Of a stretch of DNA of 64,000 nt, positions 32,119 through 41,534 are shown piece by piece. Each line of letters starts with the position of its first letter. Position 1 is the stretch's first letter. The notes below the pieces were generated by a model. It did not search any database. It saw nothing but the letters and a program-made list of their open reading frames with translations, and had not been told where the DNA came from. The position numbers and the translations under genes are program-made. This stretch comes from Dactylorhiza incarnata (lineage: Eukaryota > Streptophyta > Magnoliopsida > Asparagales > Orchidaceae): positions 4,984,001-5,048,000 of the forward strand of contig JAWHQI010000005.1 of the NCBI GenBank assembly GCA_033032865.1. Reading direction: 5' to 3'.

Positions 32119-34460
32119 ATCCTCCCCCACTCAAAATCAAGCATCTCCGATGCGTGGTCCGAGAGGTAGCGGCGGAGAAGATCAGCATCCAGTCGTTGAA
32201 GCTCCGTCGCGAGGACCCAAGAATCGTCTGAAGGAGGGCGATCACGCCAACGGATGAGGAAGCGGTAAGTAGCACCCTCTGAGGTAGTATGTGGCTCCGC
32301 AAACAGTATCATGTCCGGAGTGAGAAAAGTCTTCGGAAACCTGGGGAACATATCAGCAGTAGGAATAAAAGTATGCGACTTACCATCCGGTGAAATACCT
32401 GTGGGAACCGATAGAGAGAGGTCATCCGTACTACCACTCCCCAACCCATTAGAAGATTTGGTGGAAGGAGAAGACGTCAAGGAACTCAACTCATGTGGAG
32501 GCGATACGAACATCGTTAAATCCGAGACGTTAAAAATAGGGGAGATTCCCCATTCGGCAGGCAAATCCAAAACAAAAGCGTTGTCACCTATTTTCTCGAT
32601 GATCCGAAAAGGGCCGGCGCGCTTAGGTGCTAACTTTTTAACGGTGCCAGATGGCAAACGCTCGGGAACTAATCGTACTAAAACCAAATCGCCAACCTTG
32701 AAGTGTGACACTCTCCGATGTATATTGGTGTGCGCTTGGTAAGAATCGTATTGAGCAGTCAAGGTAGCTCGTATACGTGCATGTAAGTCATGAATATGTT
32801 GGGCGAAGGATTGTGCGAAATGACTTGTCTTGTTCGTTGGGGGCAACAGAACCAAGTCAAGAGGCACATGGGCCTTGTACCCGTGAACAATCTCGTTCGG
32901 AGACAGACCGGTGGACCGATTTTTGGAATTTAGTTCTATGCGGGATTCTCCAACGGGTGCGGTGACAACAGAGTGAATGGACCCAAGTGGGTCGGTTAAC
33001 ACCAAGTTATCACGTTCGGGTGAGATAAGACTTCTTGGAACACCTGCTAATTCATTATATAATTTTAAATCCAAGGTCATCGTAGGATGGGTAGTCGCAC
33101 GAACTATAGCAGCGGGGTCTTTGGGAGATAAGAATGTTAAAAAGTTCATAACTTCGTTCCCAAGACTAGATTCAAAAATGCTAGCACTCTCAAAGGGAGT
33201 GGTATCGGGAGCACGAAGCCTAGGTCGATCCCAAAATTTATGGTCAACTAGCATCTGAAGGACAACCCAACGAAACCACTCATCTCGTCCCGCGGTGGTA
33301 ACGGGTTCCATACCATACATCAAGGTCGGGACTGAATTAGGGGGGACCCAAGCAATCATAAATGGGTGACGGTTCAACAGGGGAGCTAACACTAGCATAT
33401 GGTCCGCTAGTGCAGAGAATGTGCCCGCACAACTACTACCAACAGATAACGGATTGGACCACTTATCCTCCCCACTAGAAGACACAGGAAACTCACTAGC
33501 CCTAATCCCGCTATCAAGAGTGTGAGGAGCTAATAAGGGTCGCCCCATCTCCTCAGCCTTCTCACCAACATCATCGGAATCACTCGGCTCTATCTCAGAA
33601 TTTTTAACAACCTCCGGAATGATCTCGGGATGACCAACAGGAGGCTCCCTAAAGATAATGGGATCAAGTAAAGGTCGACTAATCAGGGCAACCTCAGTCT
33701 CACATACTAAGCTAAGCGTGGTTGTTTCAGCAGTGGCAATATTGTCCTTAGAAAGGCTTGGATTAATAGGGTCAGCCTCAGCTTTAACGATTAAGCCTAA
33801 TGTGTTCGCTTCGGAGGGGCTAATACAGTCTATAGGCCGATTTTGACTAACAGTGTCAAAATCCTCTTTCGTTGCTAGGCACGGTGGTGTCGACTCAGTA
33901 GAGCTACAAGTACTTCCAGGTGGGACCAAAGGCGTCTTAGGCGGAGTGGACCTAAGAGTGATAAGCTGACCATTATGTTGGAATTCTATCGTGTTGTCAT
34001 GGTCATCGTGGATGACCACATGGTCAGAAAGCCATGGGCGTCCTAGCAATACATGACAATCCTTCATAGGAAGGACATCACACCAAACATGCTCAGAATA
34101 AACTTTGATGGTGAGGGGCACCAAACATCGCCTAGACACTAAAACAGTGCTCTCGTCAGAACACACAAGCTGATAGGGACGGGGGTGCGGCTCGGTGGTC
34201 AAACACATCCTCGTGATAGCATTTTCAGAAATGACATTCATGCGGCAAATACTATCGACAACTAGTTTGCACCACTTCTCACCGTGCTTAAAATTTTTCG
34301 AAAATTTTCTTGTTATGTCACGGTCAAACCTAATCACTCTTGCAACGGTGTCCCACCCTTTATCTAACGCTCGAGGTTTAGTGTTATAACTTTTATTAGT
34401 GGGGTGTGACACTCCATCCTGAGGAATAGTGGTTAGAGTTCGGGGGGTCTCTCTAGTCAT
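31968..34460 (-). CDS. 830-aa polyprotein of element F: protease - unknown segment - integrase tail - chromodomain
   Basis: Residues about 61-170 resemble a chromovirus (CRM-like) protease: V-V-D-S at 67-70 and L-L-G-R-P-W at 138-143. The residue after D-S is Ile, not Gly, so the catalytic turn is altered. Residues about 171-511 match nothing I recognise; 172-350 are Ser/Pro/Glu-rich, while 350-510 look more folded (W-F-R-W-V-V at 395-400). Residues 512-650 are the end of an integrase (H-G-Y-K-A-H-V-P, F-K-V-G-D-L-V, G-P-F-R-I-I). A chromodomain (F-L-I-R-W-R-D, S-W-V) is at about 715-765, then a basic tail. The frame has no stop in 830 codons, unlike neighbouring pol genes. The role is unknown; a retained trans-acting or targeting protein is one guess. 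Confidence 0.85.
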   Translation of the reverse strand: MTRETPRTLTTIPQDGVSHPTNKSYNTKPRALDKGWDTVARVIRFDRDITRKFSKNFKHGEKWCKLVVDSICRMNVISENAITRMCLTTEPHPRPYQLVCSDESTVLVSRRCLVPLTIKVYSEHVWCDVLPMKDCHVLLGRPWLSDHVVIHDDHDNTIEFQHNGQLITLRSTPPKTPLVPPGSTCSSTESTPPCLATKEDFDTVSQNRPIDCISPSEANTLGLIVKAEADPINPSLSKDNIATAETTTLSLVCETEVALISRPLLDPIIFREPPVGHPEIIPEVVKNSEIEPSDSDDVGEKAEEMGRPLLAPHTLDSGIRASEFPVSSSGEDKWSNPLSVGSSCAGTFSALADHMLVLAPLLNRHPFMIAWVPPNSVPTLMYGMEPVTTAGRDEWFRWVVLQMLVDHKFWDRPRLRAPDTTPFESASIFESSLGNEVMNFLTFLSPKDPAAIVRATTHPTMTLDLKLYNELAGVPRSLISPERDNLVLTDPLGSIHSVVTAPVGESRIELNSKNRSTGLSPNEIVHGYKAHVPLDLVLLPPTNKTSHFAQSFAQHIHDLHARIRATLTAQYDSYQAHTNIHRRVSHFKVGDLVLVRLVPERLPSGTVKKLAPKRAGPFRIIEKIGDNAFVLDLPAEWGISPIFNVSDLTMFVSPPHELSSLTSSPSTKSSNGLGSGSTDDLSLSVPTGISPDGKSHTFIPTADMFPRFPKTFLTPDMILFAEPHTTSEGATYRFLIRWRDRPPSDDSWVLATELQRLDADLLRRYLSDHASEMLDFEWGRIDGAFPPTLLDDDDPAAEALRHKDPRCHVDAEGSPRYNLRPRRAKTAMKI
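32119..32131 (-). other. Polypurine tract of element F, inside the coding frame
   Basis: The minus strand reads GAGTGGGGGAGGAT directly before the LTR start TGATGGCG. The same bases encode E-W-G-R-I of the polyprotein. Confidence 0.75.
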
Positions 34461-34502
34461 CCTAAGAGTGTGAACACAATACTAAAATATTTCAGATTTT
34501 AG

Positions 34503-34925
34503 GCCGTTACAAGCATAAATTTGAATTTTGAATTTCAAAAATTTGAATTTTGAATTTGAATTTTGAATTTCAAATTTTGAATTTTGAATTTGAATTTTGA
34601 ATTTCAAAAATTTGAATTTTGAATTTAAATTTTGAATTTCAAAATTTTGAATTTTGAAGTTGAAATTTGAATTTCAAAAATTTGAATTTTGAATTTCAAA
34701 AGTTTGAATTTTGAATTTGAATTTTTGGATTTCAAAAGTTTGAATTTTGAAATTTGAATTTTGAATTTCAAAAATTTGAATTTTGAATTTGAATTTGAAT
34801 TTTGAATTTCCAAAATTTGAATTTTGAATTTCAAAATTTGAATTTTGAATTTGAATTTTCAATTTCAAAATTTGAATTTTGAATTTGAATTTTGAATTTT
34901 AAATTTTGAATTTTCAATTTTGAAT
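34503..34925. repeat. AT-rich simple repeat in the leader of element F
   Basis: About 420 bp built from TTTGAATTTTGAATTTCAAAA-like words, nearly pure A/T with single G and C. It lies between the reading frame and the primer site on the element's strand. Its minus-strand open frames (Lys/Phe/Asn/Ile repeats) are not credible genes. Confidence 0.85.
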
Positions 34926-35567
34926 TCCTAGCTAAGATAAGATATAATTTAGGATTGTGCCAATTAAGTTTTATGCCGCTATTCGCAAGCCCGATTTTGA
35001 AAATTAATTATTTTTGGAAACAAATCGTGCAAGATTAATTAAGATTTGGTTGTTTTGGAAAGGAATCGTGCAAGATTAATTAAGATTTGGTTGTTTTGGA
35101 AAGAAATCGTGCAAGATTGATTATTTGTCGGCGTCCTACGGTAAGAAATAAATTAGGATGGTATCAATTAAGATTAATAATTTTTTTTTTATTTTATTTT
35201 AATGCTGACAATAGAGTGAGGATTGTCCAGAAATTTTTTTTTTTGATTTTCGACAAAAAATTCAGATTTCAGACCGCTATTCGCACTCCACCTGGACAGA
35301 ATTACGACGTTTCTAATTTTCAGGCCGACCTAACGAGGACGAATCGAAAAAGTTTCAGTTTTAATGTTGCTGGAAATACGTGCAGGAAGCTACAGAAAAA
35401 ATTCCAGATTTTTCTGACAAGTTTTAAATTTCTGAGTTTTTACTAAACGCAGACCAATCCGAAATTTTTCAGATTTTGACCGTGCTAACGAACGCACCGA
35501 CTAGAGGACGGATAACCTACCGATCTTAGAGTAAGGATGGTGTCGAGATAGAACTCAACACAACCTA
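34926..35567 (-). other. Leader of element F (where gag would be expected)
   Basis: No gag domain or zinc knuckle could be read in any frame. It contains two tandem copies of a segment with ATCGTGCAAGATTAATTAAG (near 35020-35120). This is likely an untranslated leader left after loss of gag. Confidence 0.6.
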
Positions 35568-35579
35568 GCTCTGATACCA
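35568..35579 (-). other. Primer-binding site of element F
   Basis: The reverse complement is TGGTATCAGAGC, three bases from the end of the 5' LTR. It fixes the element's minus orientation. Confidence 0.9.
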
Positions 35580-35582
35580 AAT

Positions 35583-36749
35583 TGATGTAGGGGTATGGTG
35601 ACAATGTGTACGTTACGCTAACGGAAAGACATTCATCACAGAAATTAAAATAACATAGGAGGGCTCCGACCAAAAGCGAACGAAAAGGGGTCGGTTGGCT
35701 CCCAAATCCGATGGAGAAAAAATATGCGGGACTCGATACAACGTTCTTAGGACCTACCTCTCCAACAAGCACACAACTCACCGCACCTACACAAGCATCT
35801 ATTCCATCAATCGATTCATTTCAAAACGCAGCGATAATATTTTGGAGCGGCGGTGAACATTCAAGCGGCGATAAAGCTTTAGTTGAGATTAACTCCCTTG
35901 TTAACGCTAAGTGCGCCAATCTTGGAGAGCAAACCAAGGCTAGGCCGAGTTTCGCTCCCGCACCGGATCTACCCGATCCGAACAACAAGAGATTCAATAA
36001 CAACACTATTATTTCAGATCTTGCAAGCGAAAAGATTTAAGATCGCGGATAAAACGATTCGACAAAACCTCCACAAACTAAAGCGTAGAAAGAATCACTA
36101 ACAAGGAGAGGGGTTACCCAACCAAGAAGATGAACACACAAGATAAGGTGGGAGAATCTCTCTCTCCACGATTCCACCGGCGTCGCACCGAACGGAGAAG
36201 CACCCTTTCTTCCTTGGAGTCGCACCACGGAAGTCTCGCCGGAGTCGCACCGAAGAGGATGGAGGGAGGCGTCCTTGGAGTCACACCAAGAGGGGGGGCG
36301 GCGGCTAGGAGGGAGAACTCCTTGTGGCCGAAATTTCCAAGGGGAAATAGGGTTTGGTTTTTTTGTTATTCAATTATTTTCATTCCTTCATAAAGACCTC
36401 CTTAAATAGGAGTTTACACAAAATCTTAACCATCCATGATGGAGATAAAATCTTATCCATCCGTAAGGTTAAATACACACCAAAATAAATAAAGAGTTCA
36501 AAATTAAAATTACAACCACTTTAATAAATATAAAATTATCATCTAGCATGAAATAATTTTATATTTATTAATATAAAATAAAAGTGCATGAATAAAAGTT
36601 AAATTTTCATGGCGGTTTTGGCACGCCGCGGGCGGAGATTATAACGCGGACTTCCTTCAGCATCAACATGGCACCTCGGATCTTTGTGGCGCAGTGCCTC
36701 GGCAGCCGGGTCATCATCATCAAGGAGTGTCGGAGGGAACGCGCCATCA
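35583..36749 (-). repeat. 5' LTR of element F
   Basis: It is 1,167 bp, the same length as the 3' copy, with TG..CA ends and AGAAT after it at 36750-36754. Confidence 0.92.
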
Positions 36750-36754
36750 AGAAT

Positions 36755-38076
36755 TGTTAGAAATAAAGCCAGATTAGTTGCAAAAGGTTATGCACAAATT
36801 GAAGGGGTAGATTTTGATGAAACTTTTGCACCCGTAGCAAGATTAGAAGCGGTTAGGATATTTCTTGCATTTGCTTGTTTTAAAAGATTTAAATTATATC
36901 AAATGGATGTCAAAACCGCATTTTAAACGGGTATATAAAAGAAGAGGTTTATGTAGAACAACCCCCTGGCTTTATAAATGAGAAATATCCAAATTATGTT
37001 TATAAATTAGATAAAACGCTTTATGGATTAAAACAGGCGCCTCGTGCTTGGTATGATCGATTAACTCAATATTTGTTAAAGCACGATTATAAAATAGGAA
37101 GTGCTGATTCTACACTCTTCATTAGGCAAATTGATCATGATTTAGTTATTTTGCAAATTTATGTTGATGATATTATTTTTGGAGCCACTAATGAAGAGTT
37201 GTGTAATGAAGTAGTTCAAATTATGAAAAATGAATTTGAAATGAGTATGGTTGGAGAACTTTCATATTTTCTAGGTTTTCAAATTACACAAAAACATGAT
37301 GGTATTTTTATATGTCAAACCAAATATATTCATGATATGTTAAAAAGATTTGGATTTGAAAATCTTAAGCATGCAAACACTCCTATGAGTACTTCACTAA
37401 AATTAGGAAAAGATGAAAGTGGTGTTTCAATTGAACAAACCCTTTATAGAAGTATGATAGGGTCTTTATTGTATTTAACCGCATCTAGACCTGACATTAT
37501 GTTTGCCGTATGTTTATGTGCTAGATTTCAAGCTAATCCTAAAGAATCACATTTAAAAGCGGTGAAACGCATCTTTAGATATTTTATAGGAACATCTAAA
37601 TTAGGATTATGGTATCCTAATAATGATTCCTTTATTTTACATGGTTTTTCGGATTCCGATTATGCGGGATGTTCTTTAGATAGGAAAAGCACTAGTGGCA
37701 CTTATCATTTTATCGGCCCTTCACTTATTTCATGGTCGAGTAGGAAACAGAATTCTGTTGCCCTCTCTACCACCGAGGCCGAATATATTGCACTAGGTAG
37801 TTGTTGTGCCCAAGCTCTTTGGATGTCAAAACGTTAGAAGATTTTGGCATGCAACAAAGTAGTGTAGAATTAAAGTGTGACAATAAAAGTGCTATAAACT
37901 TAACTAACAATCCCGTATTACATTCTAGATCTAAGCATATAGATGTCCGACATCATTTTATAAGGGATCATATTAAGAAGGGTAATATAAAAATCAACTT
38001 TATAGGCACGGAAAATCAACTAGCGGATATATTCACTAAACCGTTACCGGATTCCCGTTTTCTATGCTTAGGCTAG
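36755..38076 (+). pseudogene. pol: Reverse transcriptase and RNase H of element E pol, broken
   Basis: The RT resumes after element F with K-A-R-L-V-A-K-G-Y, then F-A-P-V-A-R and Q-M-D-V-K-T-A-F. A one-base change near 36922 shifts the frame. The active site Y-V-D-D-I-I-F-G is at about 37160-37183. RNase H shows S-D-S-D-Y-A-G near 37652 and S-T-T-E-A-E-Y near 37765; after a further shift near 37830 it ends with D-I-F-T-K-P-L-P before the stop at 38076. The motif set is classical copia. Confidence 0.9.
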
Positions 38077-38397
38077 AATTGGGAATCCTAGACATTTCAC
38101 AATGAATATATCACTACTTAAAACCTATAAAATTTAAAAAAAATCACAAAACCTATACATTTTTTAAAAAAAAGTGAAAAACCTAAATTTTAAAATCAAA
38201 CCATAGAATTTAAAATGACTTAACAAAAATTCACACATCATTAATATTACATCAATATTATTCCATAAAAACAGTAGAAAACAACATAAGTTCAAGTTCA
38301 CTAACAGAAAAGAACATCTGAAGAAGTTCACTGTCGCCCAGGCGACAGTGGATGTCAGAAATTTCCGACATCAGTCAGCAGCAGCAGCCTGATGAAA
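38077..38397. other. AT-rich spacer after RNase H in element E
   Basis: No gene. It contains one palindrome module (38331-38348 and 38351-38372), just past the 3' end of the antisense gene. Confidence 0.6.
38331..38372 (-). promoter_or_regulatory. Palindrome module downstream of the antisense gene in element E
   Basis: CTGTCGCCCAGGCGACAG (38331-38348) is followed two bases on by GATGTCAGAAATTTCCGACATC. Both halves match the LTR modules. Confidence 0.8.
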
Positions 38398-39512
38398 CTA
38401 CTCAGAATCCTCAAAACCAGCCCCGCTGCTCTCTGGACAGTCTTCTGGAGGTCCTCGTCTTACGGCCTTACCACAGCGAGTCCGCCTCACCGATTGGCGT
38501 GGCGGTTCTTCGTCTGGAACTTGCCATTCGGCCTCTTCCTCCGGAGTTGGCTTTAACTTCAGACCTTTCACAAGAAATTTCATGAACTTCTGCATTCTAC
38601 TACGATCCTTCTTCACTTCTTTCTTGTGATCCTCTAGTGAATCACGTAAATCATCAATAGACTCTCGAAGTGATCCTGCCCTAGGCATTGGAGGCTCTCT
38701 AATCTCAATTCCAGGATGGGCCTTTTATGCATCTTCTTCACTTTCATAGTACCCGTATAATATATCTCCGGATAATAATCATCAAAATACGAATCTTGAG
38801 CTATCCATCCATACTTCTTATATAGTATACACTGAATTATCGCCCCCATTGGCAGCGTATGAACCTTCACCCATTTTGGATGCTTTAATCTAAACGCATA
38901 CCGAATCTGGGAGAATATGAAGTCCGCCATATCAAAAGGTTCCTCCTCCATAATAAAGTAAGTAATGAGGGTCAACTGAGCCATGATACTCCTTGTATCT
39001 CCACTCTTTAACATGACTGTGTTCCTTAATATATCTTGAACTAAATATGCATCCGGAGTGAGTGACGTAACTTCAGTGGTTAGGGTCTTCTTTTGACTCC
39101 CATGTAAACTCATGTTTACAAGGGTCTAATCTCTATCTTTTCTATAACTCTCCACTATATCCGGCATATTTTCACTCATCAGTAGTCCGAATTCCTCTCT
39201 TAGATCAACATGTGTTATTTCCACATGTTGACCCTGGATTCTTGATCTAACTCCCCCATCCAATTCAGTGAAATTTGGGTCTTCCAAATGGTTATTAAAT
39301 TCTCGAATCAAAAAGGATGAAAACGAATATGCTGTGATTATTGAAAGTATACCTGCATTCGCAAGCCGATCATAGATATGATCGTGCTTCGGCGAATCAA
39401 ATTCAACATATTTCGCTACTCCAACTATGGCTTTCTCCACCCCAGGAAAAACTTGATACGAACTATGCGCATCTTCAGAGGTACTCCTTCGCGCTTTAGA
39501 ACTGGAAGCCAT
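38398..39512 (-). pseudogene. Antisense gene of element E (plant transposon-protein-like), lightly broken
   Basis: Starting at ATG 39512 the frame runs to a TAG near 39126, continues in the same frame to about 38725, then shifts by one base into a charged C-terminal segment (D-H-K-K-E-V-K-K-D) that stops at 38398. The N-terminal two thirds (I-R-E-F-N-N-H-L, V-D-L-R-E-E-F-G-L, then T-L-P-M-G-A-I-I-Q) resemble, from memory, the 'putative plant transposon protein' family (PF20167). A strong acceptor TTTGCAG lies two bases before the ATG, a donor AAG|GTATGG at 40032, and a TATA box at 40127-40134, so a 519-nt intron in the leader is likely. Function unknown. SIRE elements often carry an extra gene after pol, usually on the sense strand. 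Confidence 0.65.
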
Positions 39513-39563
39513 TCTGCAAATAACATATCAAAAATGGATTAAACATGTGCTGTGCACTAGAAC

Positions 39564-39606
39564 ACTGTCGCCCAGGCGACAGTGACTGTCGGAAAATTCT
39601 GACAGT
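39564..39606 (-). promoter_or_regulatory. Palindrome module in the leader intron of the antisense gene
   Basis: ACTGTCGCCCAGGCGACAGT at 39564-39583 is followed by ACTGTCGG..CTGACAGT at 39585-39606. It lies about 50-90 bases upstream of the antisense ATG, inside the predicted intron. Confidence 0.75.
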
Positions 39607-40126
39607 ACTCCAGTGAACTTCTCTCGAAATTTTGTACATACACTTCCAGATCTACTCAAAATCAAGTTTATTTCAACATCAAGTTTAAAAAAAAAATATT
39701 TTTTTTTCAAATCTACATCTTCTCCATATCCTTTACTATTCATCATCTTCAACCCTCTTCCAAAAGGCAAATCCTCCATTTTGAAAAATAAACTATGTAC
39801 AAATGCAAACCTTCAACCACGAAAATCACAAAATCAAAACATCTTTCACCAAGATCCAACAAGATCCACTTGCTTTAGCCTAGATCTACACTTTTAAAAC
39901 ACAAAACTTCAAAGATCTACACCATTCAACCATAGTAAAATGAAAACCACATTTTCCTTCTTCTCAACTTTCTAAAATAAAAAATCCCTAAAAAATTTTG
40001 AGTCAAAACACTTAAAAATCCAAAAACCATACCTTAGATCTAGGATGTCGCCGAACTCCGACAGCTTCCTCTCGTCCTTAACTCCAGGAAATGATGCACA
40101 ATAGGGTTTGACTCGGTCCAAAGCCG

Positions 40127-40134
40127 TATTTATA
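40127..40134 (-). promoter_or_regulatory. TATA box of the antisense gene in element E
   Basis: The minus strand reads AAAAATATAAATACGG. The nearest palindrome ends 7 nt upstream. The predicted start near 40100 leaves a first exon of about 70 nt before the donor at 40032. Confidence 0.6.
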
Positions 40135-40141
40135 TTTTTGG

Positions 40142-40182
40142 CTGTCGCCCATGCGACAGTGACTGTCGGAAATTTCCGACAG
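40142..40182 (-). promoter_or_regulatory. Palindrome module at the antisense promoter of element E
   Basis: On the minus strand CTGTCGGAAATTTCCGACAG (40182-40163) is followed by CTGTCGCATGGGCGACAG (40159-40142), then 7 nt, then the TATA box. Order and spacing match the last module of the 3' LTR (41960-41999, then 9 nt, then TATAAAT at 42009). Confidence 0.8.
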
Positions 40183-41334
40183 CTCCCGATTTGATTAATC
40201 TTCAGTTTTTGGTCCCTTTGATGCTTTAAAATAGTTGTATGTCCTTATTAATGCTACAACTCATGAATTGATGCCAAACCATGTGCTTTTTATTTTAACA
40301 AATAGCTCTTACATGATAATATGATTTCATTTCCAAGCTATCATCGTAATTGACACTCCTTCTTAGTTGTTTAGAACATTGGAAATTGTTTTCGCATGCC
40401 TCTAAGTATGAGAAATTGTTTATATATCATAATGCACTATCACGTTCACTTCTTTTGATCAATACGTATGTCTTTTTATTTAATATATACATGAATCATA
40501 TTTGCTTTAACATAATAAAATAGCACTTCATAAATACAACTTTCAACCTTGATTTGTTAGCACAACAAAATATACACCATCTTTTGCGATTCAAGTGAAT
40601 TCGGAGATCCTTGGTCAATTAAAAAATTATTAATATCTCAAAATTAAGATATCACAAAATATGTGATAAAAAAAATAAGGTTAAAATTAAAGACAAGGAT
40701 ACTCCACCAAGCACTACTTACCCTCCTGATAAGTCTTAATGAGCATTGTGAGGTTAAGCACCTTGGAAAGAATTGTAAAGTGTCTAGTGCAAAAGAAAAA
40801 TGGTTTGCTATTCTTCTTGTGCTATATCTTCAATGTAAAAGTTGACTTTATATGTTTATATTATATTCTCCATTTCATGATCATGTACATTAAATAACTT
40901 CATATGTTTGATCTAAGTATCACATGTACACATCATTATGTTATATAAACATTCATCTCATGAGAATTGGACCGAAAATATTCCAAATTTCTATCCAGTA
41001 TTGTGTCTTTCTATGATACTTTCAAATGAACTTAATCATGTTTAAGTTATTTTATTTTCTTATTTCATATGGCTATACCGTCTCTTCATGAGTTTATTCA
41101 TACTATGGCATATACCTATTATTTCATGAACTTCAATCATTTCCATCAAAGTGCTTCCGCTTACTCTTCATTTCTACATCCTATATCTTTTCCCTTAAGA
41201 ACTACTCCTTTATCTCATATTACCTTTTGCTAATAGCAAAAGAGGGAGAATTATAGGTATATTCAAGAAATCTCAAATATATTACACCTAAATATTCCAC
41301 CTAACCAATACATCATTTCAACTTACTTTAACAT
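40183..41334. other. AT-rich 3' region of element E
   Basis: No credible gene. A segment near 40690-40830 (with CCTGATAAGTCTTAATGAGC and TTGGAAAGAATTGTAAAGTG) recurs, reversed, in the 3' region of element G near 49450-49640, so the two elements share an old 3' domain. Confidence 0.6.
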
Positions 41335-41416
41335 TTAGGGAGAGCATACATTTAGGGGGAGCATACTTTTAGGGGGAGCATTCATTTAGGGGGAGCTTTC
41401 ATCTAAGGGGAGATTA
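41335..41416 (+). repeat. Repeated polypurine-like motifs before the 3' LTR of element E
   Basis: Five copies of the type TTTAGGGGGAGCA occur within about 80 bp. Another (GCAAAAGAGGGAGAA) is near 41237. The final tract is at 41522-41534. Confidence 0.75.
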
Positions 41417-41521
41417 TTTATTTTAAGAGAAATATATCATGTTATTTCTGTGCACACACCAAATGTTAAAATCAACAATCTAAATAGACATGATTTCTTT
41501 TTATACGGATTTGTTATTATC

Positions 41522-41534
41522 AAAAGGGGGAGAT
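41522..41534 (+). other. Polypurine tract of element E
   Basis: AAAAGGGGGAGAT directly precedes the 3' LTR and would prime plus-strand DNA synthesis. Confidence 0.8.

Larger units (their letters stand above)
30952..36749 (-). mobile_element. Element F: young chromovirus derivative lacking RT and integrase core
   Basis: The 5,798-bp element is flanked by AGAAT at 30947-30951 and 36750-36754. Its 1,167-bp LTRs differ at about six sites (near 30965-30975, 31212, 31645 and 31737 in the left copy), or 0.5%. In minus orientation: 5' LTR (35583-36749), primer site, leader with an AT-rich repeat, one 830-codon frame, then the 3' LTR. There is no gag, RT, RNase H or integrase core, so it must rely on other elements for movement. 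Confidence 0.93.
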
